From Gonatopus flavifemur (Eukaryota; Arthropoda; Insecta; Hymenoptera; Dryinidae): a DNA stretch of 64,000 nucleotides. The stretch lies in NCBI GenBank assembly GCA_018340375.1, contig JAFFJZ010000002.1, positions 20,540,001 through 20,604,000 on the forward strand. The letters run 5' to 3'. Under the pieces are notes generated by a model. The model searched no databases. It was not told the origin of the DNA and saw nothing but the letters and a program-made list of their open reading frames with translations. Each line of letters opens with the position of its first letter. Positions within the stretch are counted from its first letter, which is position 1. The translations under genes and the position numbers were made by a program. Shown piece by piece: positions 35,701-47,700 of the stretch.

Positions 35701-38700
35701 TCTGAAAATTCATTGAATTATTAATAATAAATACATCCCAAATAATAATTATTATAAGTGGATTATTTTACTATTGAATATTTGTTAATTCTTGAAAAGC
35801 AGTTGAGGTTTTGATTATTTTTCCAGAAAAATAATCTGGCGACCGAAATATATTTTCAGAGAAGCATAAATTTTCAGTAGCTTCTTCGGATCGAAGTGTG
35901 TGACATTACAAAGTGTTCAGTAAGAATCTGCAAGTATTGTACGGAGTTAATCTGTAATAATTTCACGTTACACGGTACAGCTACATCACGTTTAGTAACC
36001 CACTGTGAATTGCAGCGATGGACATGAAAAATGGCAAAATAAAATCCTTTTATAGGAATATGAAGAATAGAAATTCCGAATTATTTTGTAGCAATACCGA
36101 TAACTAAATCAATTGAAATCAGCATTCGCAGGCTCATGAAAGAACAAAAAATTCGATCCGAAGATGCTACACCAATACTGAACAATTTCCACAGTCGCCA
36201 TCTTGTTTTCTGGTGCAAACAAGCAAACCTCTTCTTACGATATTTTTTTACAAATCTTCGCTATTTTCTCTGAATAGAAACGATTCTAATCGAAAATTCA
36301 ATTTCAAATCGACAAGGATATGATAGCTTTTTTTTTTATTAATAAATCAAAATACTTTCAATCATCCAATATTTATTCATTAAAGACAAATACTAATTCA
36401 CTCTTTATTTCGACACTTTGAATAATCTCACTCTGATTCCTCAACCGCACTGGAGCTCTGCTCTCTACCGCGAGAAGATATGGAATGCCACATGGCGCCT
36501 GAGACGCTCTTTATATAGCACTCCCGTGCGATTACGGAAATTCTCAACTTTCTTAGTTTCATTTAAATCGACTCATGTATCATATTGACAATGCTTAGTC
36601 AACTTCCCTGAGCATCTTCATGTAATTAGTTTCAAGAAATTTAAATTCTCACGACTACTTCGAATTTTAAACATGAGTCGATCCTTTATGAAGCTATGTT
36701 ACGAATCATAATTGACAATATTCGGTCCGTGCACAATTTTTTCATCCAAGAGGTACAGTATCGTGGGTCTGAAATAATATCAATAAGAATCGATAATGAA
36801 GATTGAAATAATCTACATTTCTCTTATTTTTCTCATGAAAAACGACTAGGAGAATATTGAACCCCGGAACACTCCAGATATTTAAATCCCAGAATTGTTT
36901 TGATAGATAGAGATTTGATACAGGCGAATTAAAATCCCTCGATTTCCGTCTCCAATAATAATTGATTATTCGCTCCCTGATGCAACTATTTTACTCGTAC
37001 ATATCTCATTCATATTCCAGAGCACGAGGGTGGAACTCAGCAGCCGGCAAGCGTCTGCGATGTCGAATATTACGGTCTCACTTCGCCAGCTGAAGGTTCC
37101 GTAATGCATCCTGAACCCCATCGATTCTTCTCGATGGAAGGACCCGTCAAGTGTAGACAAAAATTCGTTCCTGCGGCGAACCAATCTGTCATCATCACTG
37201 TGAGTTTTATAATATGAATACTATATAATGCTTATATTTATAAGTTCAACTGATATCTTTTTTTTCCCCCGTTCCTCAATTCTTATAATAGGACAAATAA
37301 AATAGTTAACAAATAATGTAAATCTTCAAAGATGACGATCTTCTTTTTCATTCTCCAATGTCCACTCTGGGTTAATCCTCAACGTAAATTCATTGAATTT
37401 TTATTGTAATATTCAATCGAACCGCATAATCTCTGCCGCGCCGTAAATGATTATTCGATTACCACGATTATGCACGAACCTGCAGTTATTCATAACACAA
37501 AATTCCACACAATTTCATGCACTGATGAAAAAGATGAGCTTGGCGCGTATAAAATTCTTTTGCGTTGATGAATAATTCATATCTACTCGTTTTCGTATCC
37601 TTTGTGTACACAAGAACTTTGTTTTTGAGAAGTGAATGGCTAACTTGTTGACTATTACGATGTAAAGTACCTACTATTTTACTTCATTAATCCACAACAG
37701 ATTAGTTTACATGAATCTCACTCTTGTCAAACGTAATTAAAAATTAGCGCATGCATTGAATTGAAATATATCATAAATTTCAAAATCCTTGAGAAGAAAG
37801 ATAGACAGTCTTTGAAATTCTCCAGGGAGATATGATAGAATGAATCTGTTTCAATTCCTGCTTATCACGCTTGGATATTCATTGCTATTTGGAAATCATA
37901 AATAAATTTCAATGTTCATTCGGATATTCCGAATTTGAGGAAGTTAGAAGAGTGATTTTTCATCTCCTTCCTCGCAAACGAGAATGACACATTTCATCTG
38001 TAGTATCTTGCAAGGATGTTTGGAAACGAGAGGTGAGTGAACAGCATCGTACAGCATCGTACAGCTGGGTACAGAGCTCTGACGAATAACATTTGTCATG
38101 CCCGCGGCAGTCTCGCAAACCCAGTTTCGGAACCTCCGAGGTGTTAAACGTCAATTATTATCCCAACCTCGTGGCACCACCCTCGAACAAACTCGCATTG
38201 TGTGTACAAACAAACCGGATAAATAAATACGAATCGCGTAGGTGAATGTAATATTTGACCATGTCTCGACTCGGCAAACAATATTCAAAATAAATTCTTC
38301 GGGTACATTAAAATTGTTATATCATGAACTGTGGATAATTGGACATGAATAATTTGAATACTCTCGCCGGGGAAATCGATGAGAATTTCATTCGTAAAAT
38401 ATCATACTTTACAATGAATTCAAATTCCTCGCTAGTCTGGTTTCACGTGTATATATATATACTCTCAATTTCTGAAAGAAAATCAAATACAACGAAGATT
38501 TCATTGGTCGAAAAGGTAAATTGAATTCCAAGCATTTTTATCTTTCATCCTCCATGATTTATGGATGTTTTGTTTTTCGTTCCAACCAAACGGTGCATGG
38601 TAACGAATATAATCCGACTCTCATGTGTTTTGTGTTTTTTTTTCACAGGTGGAGAGTAGCACGAAGCAAAATTCAAATGACTTGTGTGATACCAAGTGCG

Positions 38701-41700
38701 GAGACAGCGGGTGTCATTGTTTCAGCAATACATCACTCGAGAATATGGATCATCTCCTCCTTGTATCCGAAACCGGTCACGTTGTCACTTGTCTCTGTGG
38801 AAAACAGGTACAATATGAAAAAACTTTTGGAATGAAAATTATGAAATGTTGTATATATAAATGCCAAGAACGATACGAAACTATCCTGGAGATGGAATTT
38901 ACGATTCCAAGTGAAACTCTCTAGTATGCTGTAGTTTATTTTTCCCTATATTCAAACTCGGATCGATATTCGAACCATAACTCTGACACACATGAGACTA
39001 GGGAGAGTGTAGTTTGTTTCGATTTCGAGTCGAAATAATAGTGCTCGATTGAAATTTGTTTTTACACGGGATTAGAAAAGTTTTTTATTAACTCAACTGT
39101 TTATTGAATAGTCGTGATATTTAACTACACCTTATTGAAAACACAACAAATCAGATTGGAATGAATCCGCCCGAAGCAAGTGAGCTATTATTCATTTGCC
39201 TTTGAGGACGAATTTAACGGAAAATCCAAGAGAATTGGAAATTTACATCCTCGCATTCAGAGAGAAATGATTCGAGAGATCCATCTTTTCTTGAATATAG
39301 GATTTCCTTGTAATCCAAGAGATGTATACCGATGTGTGAATATCTTACATTATATTCAACTGGGAATTTCCGACAGACATACGACTCGAGGATATCTTTG
39401 GCAAACAAATGTATATTCTCAATTTACAATACTTATATATGCGAAGAAGAATTATATGTAATATTTATAAATAGTTATGATTAGTCCTAGTTTTCGAAAC
39501 ATGTTTTTTTTCTTGTTTTGTTAACTTTCTTGAGGGACGTGTAATTACGCACATAAGAATATCAAAGTCACTATGCTCTTATCGAATATGAAAGTATTGA
39601 ACGGAGCGCTTGTTTTATGCTAAAGATTAAGATAAAATTCCTGACTCGTAAACCCGCTTCTAAATTAACTAGTTAGCGGAGTGACTCGGGTACTCTGATG
39701 TTGTAACGTTGTTGAAAATTAATCACCCTCTTCATTTGAAAGAAAATTGCATCTCAAGCGGTATATTAAACTCTTTCTGCAATTTATTATTGGATATACG
39801 TGTGTATCAAAACCTGTGTATTCGGTTCCATTTTCTCCCTGCTCTTCAAATATTGAACACATGAATGACTTCACAACATCACCTTTATGAAATCCGATTT
39901 TTCATTGCGACGAGAGGGAACGGATTCAGTTTGTTTAGTTAAATAAATCCGCAATCATCAGTGGGAAAATATTACATAATTTCAATATGATTCAAATAAA
40001 TGGCAATTGATTTTCCAACTTTCGAGGGAAGTTATCACGGTTTTGCTGTTGCAACGGAAATGAGAATGTACAAATAATGAATCAATTTTTTCTGTTTTGT
40101 AGCAATTATGTTACCCTTTGAAGTGAAAAAATATCACTGAATTCGTTATTTTCTCTTAGCGCGTCAAAATGTTCGAGATATTTTGATAACGATCTTCTTT
40201 CTGTAAAAGATAATGCTTATACAATATTCATTTGCACAGGGAAATTAAATTGAATTACATGGTATATATTTTACCATACAAAATTCGCTACCCAAATTGA
40301 TGTTTCGTTTCGATTTGATACAATTTTTGTACCACAAAAAATTCATTTAAACAAGTTAATGGGTTTGTAACGGAAATGGGGAATGTATTCTACTAAAAAA
40401 GTATTTTATATTTCATGTATTGTCTTTTGTCCACCCCTTCAGATTTTATTTGAAAAAACAGTGCAGTGTGCATAAAACAAAATCTTCACAATTTTTCTAA
40501 TCATAATTAATGTGTTGCAATGAAATTTTGCCCTGGCAGTCAGATTCTATCAATTCCCATTTATCGCGCAGAGAAAAGGTTTCATTTATAGTCAACAAAT
40601 ATATATTTTAGATATGGCAAAATAAACAACATAATTCTTACAAATATAATACCTCCACTACATTGTTAGAAATTTCTGCATAATTTTAATGTCTTTACTG
40701 GAAGTTTTTTACCAAGTACGTATTGCCAATACATAAATTCAGTTTTATACGCATTTAACATTAAATTTAATGCAAACTATAGCATAATCTATAGTTTTTT
40801 CATGTTTTTGTACATTAAATGTAATGTAGAATGTATATGAACCTGAATTTTTATGAAGTACCTCTACTAAATACGACTTATCATCAATAATTCATTTCTC
40901 CAAGAGCAAATATGTACTTTTATCAACTATAAATGAACCTTTTCCTCAGGGTAGGAATTGAAATTCCAACAACTACTCGAATTATTGAAATTTCTTTCTA
41001 TTGTGTGTGATGAATATCCAAAGTAGGTTCTCAATGAGATCGTTTTCTCATCGACAATTATTATTGTATATTCAATTCCTCAGAGTTGTGTGTTACGTCA
41101 TAGAATATTTTAATTACTATTCCCTCTTATTCTTTATTCTCTTCTGCACATATATTTTATTATAAAACCTTGTTCACATTCTTATTACATTTTTATTACT
41201 GAATCGTTTCGATGTTACGTACATTATGTATATTTGTAAGGGCACAAAAAAGGTTTCCCTCGACAACGAGTTTTTTTTCTGTCCTCGATGGATTCTAAAT
41301 CAATGACAGAAAAATGTTGCATTACTTTCCCATTGAGTCAACCCAACAATACGAAAGAGAATGTAAAATCTACAGGAAATCATTTTCGTGCTTCTCTTTT
41401 ACACCAATGATATTCCCATGGAATTGTTTTTTCACAATCATAGGACAGTATCTCTCATCAACATGTTTGTTTGTGCACATTCGAGATAACGAACAATGAA
41501 TCTTCTATGTTACATCATTACGAATCTCCAATCTAAAATATATCTTATATTAATTTTCCAACATTTCATTTGTAAAGTACAGGAACAATGAGAGAAATAA
41601 ATCCACATATCCTCGCACTCTCATTCTCATGAAGAATTCTATTAATTTTCCAAGAGTCTTTCATTACACAAATACCTTTGTACAATTAAGAGAAAAACGT

Positions 41701-44700
41701 GAAGTATTTATTCAGCCCGGAGGGTTACTACTCGAACCCTCCCTCGTACAAATACCTCCTCCTTTTCCTCGCTCAGAATTTGTCAAAACTTCATGACACT
41801 TTAGAAACACTGATAAATATTTGCACAAAGTAATACAACAACGTCGAATCGGGACTCCATTATTCAACGTAATGAAGTTCAGAATGACGAAACAGGACAA
41901 ATATCGTCTGAAGAAGTGATAAATATCTATTAATTCTGGAAAATGTTGATGCTTGCCATTCTTCAAACTTGATGGAACGTCAATATCTTTTTTGATAACT
42001 TTCAGGATTGGTTGCCAGTACGAATCCGTAGTTGGAATCCAGTTGACATTGAGTGGTCGAGATCTTCCATGCCTGGATTGAATTTTCTGGCAGGTTACAA
42101 ATTCGCAACGGACACTTATTGCGGAGCTCACTCGACGATGGAGCCGGAAGGAGAGATCGATGGAGGAAATTGGACTGAGACTTTGACTCAGTATTACCAG
42201 CAAAAATGCACCTGGATTCTTGATTCCCCGACAGACCGACAACTCACCATCGAGGTTAAATCCAGTCAAAGTCGTAAGTTTGTTTGAATTTTCGATTGAC
42301 AAACATTGGTTTAGAAAGGAAGGGGATGTCATTCGTTATACGATCTTCAATGTATATCGTAACCAAGATTATGTACATAGGAGTCACGTATATCTTCTGT
42401 CGTTTTAATATACCCATTGTGTACATTGCTCTTAGTGTCCACAAAAGATCATCTCCTTTAATTACCCTGATCATATCCTAAAGCAATAAAGTTCGAAACA
42501 ATGCTAATATGTCTATCTCCGATCGATAACGTTGGAAGATTCAAAAGTAAATATTGATCAATTTTCACTTGACGCGACAAAGCCTTTGTGAGTATACTAC
42601 ACGTATCATCTATCCCTCGTGAAATTGTAGTGATAGTTAATCTCTACGTAGATTGGTGTGCGTTCAAAACAACCAATTAAAAGCGGAGAGGCTGCAATTG
42701 ATTGCACGTTTCACGGTTATAATCATAACAATGCAGTACACATGGTACATAATCCTCATGCAGATTTGAAAATATATATTATACATCTACGCATACAAGC
42801 GCCAAGGGAAAAAAATCTCTGCTGGAAGCTTATTTATATACCTGTTTGCGGTTATCGGTGAAACTGAACGTCGAGAGTACCCAGGTTAACGAGAGGGAAT
42901 TTCGTTTAAAAACTCTAGTTATTTTGTGAATAGAAATTTTAAAGGGATTATTCGCCCGTAACTTCTTCACAAGTGTATTATTATGGTTTCAATGGGGAGG
43001 ATTCATGCGTACACGGATATGAGAGTCAAGTAGTTTTCCATCCCACCAACCAATTTGAAGAATCCCTCTCGTTTATCGGATTCTTCGGGAGAGTCCGTTG
43101 AACGATTAAACCTTCTACAGGAATGTGAGAATAAATAGCAAAATTCGTGGTTCTTGCTTTTTTATTCTGACGTTTCGTTTGTGATTCGCGTTGGTAATTT
43201 CAATCACCACCGAACACATTAGCTTCGAATAACATCTCTTGCAGACTTCAAGTTTTGTTCAAAAGGACGGGAACCAGGGTCACTGAGAAGCAAAATAGAA
43301 ACAGACTTGAACTGATCGAAGGTAATATTTATTGAATGAGGCATGAAACAGAAGAGTAAAGAGTGAACAATTTTTCAACAAAAATCGTCCACTCACAATT
43401 CGTGTTGAAATTCAATACAAACTTCGAGCGGACCTTTAAGAATACACACAATTTTTGACTGTGTATAATTTTTCATAAAAATAGATGCAAAAGTGTTACT
43501 TTAGAGTGAACCTTTTCTTGGTAAGATTACTTTGAATTGAATTCACAGAAGTCTGAAAGTTTGAGGAATTAATCACGTGAGATTGAACATCTAAAATAGT
43601 AGTAAACCATCTCTCAGTGGAGGTTTCTCTCAACGATATAAGTTACTCTGCTTGGAGTGCAATGTGCTCTAAACCGTCACGGCACCTTCTCTGTTATACT
43701 TTGAGAATAACTTCTCACAGGGATGGCGATAGCTCCTAGCGGATGGAAGTGGGCGAACTCCACTTTGTTATAATATCTTTATCAGATATATCAAGGTTTC
43801 CAGTAATTGTATATTCAAATGGAGAATGTAATGGATGGAGAAGTCAAGATTTATTTGCTATCAACGGAAAATACGTGATAAAGTGAAATCAATAGAAATA
43901 AACACAGATCAACTGATAAATCAGTAGAACAAAATGAATATAGTCAGGCATGTGAATCCAAATTGAAACACAGTCGAATGATGAAACTCAGATCATACTA
44001 ATGAAAGAATAATAATAATATATTTTATTCAAACTTCAGCATGTTGCTCGGAAGTGGACTCGGTTTACATTTATTCCTTAACCATTCATAACCCATACCT
44101 TACCTATTTCCTATCTTATATTACTATTCATTTCTATTCTTATTTAGTCTTTACACTTTTCAAAATTTTTACAATTTTTACGCTTTTTACAATTTTTACA
44201 AACTTTTACTCTCTTATCATCTGACATTTTATACAGTTTTACAATGACAGATTCCTTATTTCATTGCCTTATATACTTGTCTTCTTTTATATTCTATTTG
44301 AGTTAAGCTCCACCCTATATCTTAATCTATATCTTATGTTCGTTTACACAGTCTTTGTATTTATTCTTTCTATTTCTTGAATCGCTTGTGTTAATTCATT
44401 ACTTTTTTCTTTCTCTTTTTTCGTTCTATTCCTATATTAATCCTATTTATCTTATTTCCTTTTCTCCTCTTAATTTATTATTTCTCCTATTTATTACTAC
44501 TCTCCTTTATTTCCATTTTCTCTTCAAAGTTCTCTTTTCTTTTTCATTTTTTCTTTATAGAATTTATTAAGGATCCTCACCTTTCCTTTATTTAACTCGT
44601 CATTTGTCAGCAGTCTTATTTTCTCTGTATTATCTCTGCCTATCCCTTTAAACCACTTTCTCGCCTTTTCACAGTCTATATATAGTGCTCTAACTTTCCT

Positions 44701-47700
44701 ATTCCTATTTTACAGAACTCACATTTCTTATTCTCTTCGCCGATCCAATATCTATTTCCTTCTTCCATATTACCACATCTTAATTTACAAAGCGCTCTTA
44801 TTCCTAAATATCATCCTTTCTTATTTATATTCTTTTTCAATAGATAAAACGGATTCTCTGCACATTTTATATCTTTATACTTAATATTATATCTAGCTCT
44901 GTCAATTTTATTTTCTTCTTCTTGTTTTTTTATGTCTTTTTCCCTTTTCCTAATTTCTGTTTCCATATCTATTACTATTCCTATTCTTCTTTTTACTTCT
45001 TCAATACCTAATCCATTTCTATTGTAGAATTTCTTCCTTTCTGTGCTGTACCTTCCTTCTTTTGCTATATTCTTTTCCTCCCAACATTTTTTTGTTAAGC
45101 TTTCCTCTTTTGCTTGGCTGATTCTTACTTCATACTTTTTATACCCCAGTTGACTCTAAGTTTCTCTATGTCTAATTCCTTTCTTATTAAATATTTTGGT
45201 GTCTGGAAATCCAGGTCGACAAGCCATCTAACATAATCTATTTGTATTTTCTCCAGTTCCTCTTTTTCTTCCCATCCCCATATTTCCGAACCGTACGCCA
45301 TTACGCTTCTTACTAAATAGTCGAAGAGTTTCCATCTCCTTACAAAATCTTTTTTACATATCCATTCTCCTAACCCCCATGTTTTATTAACTGCCATTCT
45401 TCCTTCAAATTCCAGTTCCTTAATATGATCTTTGTAGTTTCCTTTCCTATTAAAAATAAATCCCAAATATTTGAAAGTCATACTAATGAAAGAAGAATAT
45501 GAATCTGTAATCAATAATCCCATTTTTATCCTCGTCAAAGTATTTTCAAAGGTCTACTTAGCTATATTTGCTATCAACGTGAAAAAATGTATTCCAGATT
45601 CATTAACAATAGAAACTCCTTTTCTACTATGCTATTTATCCGTCCAAGATACGTTCTAAATAGACGGAGTTCAAACTTTCGCTGTTGTTAACATTGTGAT
45701 GGTCACGTTACAGAAACTTCGGTTGACGTCCTATCATCTTTTCCCCCAGGCTATCACGAAGAGAGAAATTCAAGCACGAATCCGATACTCTATTCCTCCC
45801 AATGTGAACATTCCAAAATACTGCGCGATATCGTGAGAATTTTACAATTCAAGGAATATTGATTCATATTTAATAACTATCAACAGAGAAGTATACAACT
45901 TTTCCTTTCCCGCACATCGCATCCCTGATTCATAGTATCCGATAAGATTATGCACGACGGTTTTAAATTTCAATCTACTTTTCCAAACTATATCCTGAAC
46001 CAACATCCTATTCATCAAAATTTCATGACATTATTGCAGCGTCCGCGCACGATCACGGAGCTCTGTCAATGCTATTGCCTTATATACCTCGTTACATGGA
46101 AATTCTATGCAATTCGTCTTTCTTTATACTCCGTAAAACGCAGTGATGAATTCCAACCGATTTGCATTCAAAATTTTTCACCGATAGAACTTTAATAACA
46201 TCTCAATAGACTTTCCTCCTAGTATAAATATTGAGGGGGAAAAAATTTGCGACGAGGGAATCTCGAAGAGAAAGGAATAGCGAGGAAAGAACATTCCACT
46301 GAATAATCTCGATGAAAATTTCAAGAGAAAACCAATGAGAATTGGTTGCCCCATTGGCAAGACTCGTTCATTTTCCATTAGCATGCCGAATGGAAACACA
46401 CTTGAACGTAAAGTTTGTTTCTACAGCATGATTTATCGAATAAAATCATAGGAAAGACGCGGATGATTGCTCGGAAAAAAAGATGAGAAATGACGGATAT
46501 TTGAGGGAGGGCGTATATTAAAGAAAAACAAGAAAGAAAGTTTTGGTATGGGAGTAAAACTTTTCCCGACAAATCCAACTGTACCGGGATGACGCGTTAT
46601 TTTCAGTTAGCCAGGCCAGCCAATTCGAGTCGTCGCGAGGATGCATCGAGTCGGTAGAAAAATTGGCTAGAATCGAAGGGTACGAGGAAGGAAAGGTATA
46701 TTAAGGCCATTTCCGGTTCCGGTTCGACGTTGCCGAAGCCACTCCGCGTTTTGCGATTCTCTATCGGTTGCGAAATGTTGAAAATGACACACACCCTGTG
46801 TGCCAGTGGAAATAGAAAACTGCTGGCAGAAAGATGAAAAAAGTTTTCACCGCGTTTGACTACTACCATCGTATACCTTATGCATCCAAAATTTAATATC
46901 AAAATCACTTGACCTAGATCCCACATCGAATCGAGCGACCGTATAAAAAATGCTGCAGAATTATTGATATAATTACATTACTCGATGATTTATCTATCAT
47001 TCCATAAAGACAGAGAGAGAGAGAAAGAAAACATTCAATGAGCCTTCTCTTGATTCCGTTTGAACATGAAAAATTGACGTTCACGCTACTTAAATTTTTT
47101 TTCCTAGCTTTTAGAGAATGCAAGAGAGATCATTATTCATTCTTTTTCCTCCTATTCTCTCTCATTTCATTCTTTTTTCTCTTTCGAAACTTTCTCCCTT
47201 TTATCCGGTGTCTCTTCTCGTCTACCTTCTTTTCCTCAGGTAAGAACAGAATTGCAAGTTAGACATTCTTTTCCTTTTTCCCCTTTTTAGCGATCTCTAT
47301 CTTCGTCTCTCTGTGTTTTTTATCTTCAAGTTTGCTCTTCTGTATTTTATCTATACATAAAGTTCTAGACTGAGAAATAAAACAAGCAAGGGTTCATCAA
47401 CACCTTCCACCAGAACTGGTTTGAATAAGTCCCTTCTCCTGCACTTTGTCTTCTACTTTTCTATCTATATTTCTTGTTTCTCTTCCGATTCCATTTCCCA
47501 ATGCCTTTGCTCAAGGGACTGTCATTTCCTCTTTCCTCATTTTCCGTGACCGGTATTGTACCGGTGTGTATAGGTGTGTGTGTGCGTGACGATTTTTTTC
47601 TTGTTCTCCTTTTTTTTTCATTCGCTCTCATTAATCCACGCTTCCACTCTTGGCCGAGGCTTTTTGTCACTTTTTCTTCTTATCCCTTTTCTTTCATTAA

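Larger units (their letters stand above)
30103..35985 (+). mobile_element. mdg1/412-type LTR retrotransposon, integrase deleted
   Basis: 5,883 bp, bounded by LTRs that are identical over 643 bases as far as I can compare them line by line, and by a TCAC duplication. The internal part has a tRNA-Arg primer site, a long Gag-Pro-RT-RNaseH frame, a second overlapping frame and a polypurine stretch. The frame ends where the integrase zinc finger starts, and no integrase catalytic core is found, so this copy cannot integrate by itself. The tRNA-Arg primer and the order RT then RNase H place it in the mdg1/412 lineage of Ty3/Gypsy (inference). It sits in the longest intron of the CUB gene, in the same orientation. 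Confidence 0.93.

Noticed and set aside
41712..42332. 206-codon minus-strand ORF
   Set aside because: It is the antisense shadow of the fifth visible CUB exon (42006-42273).
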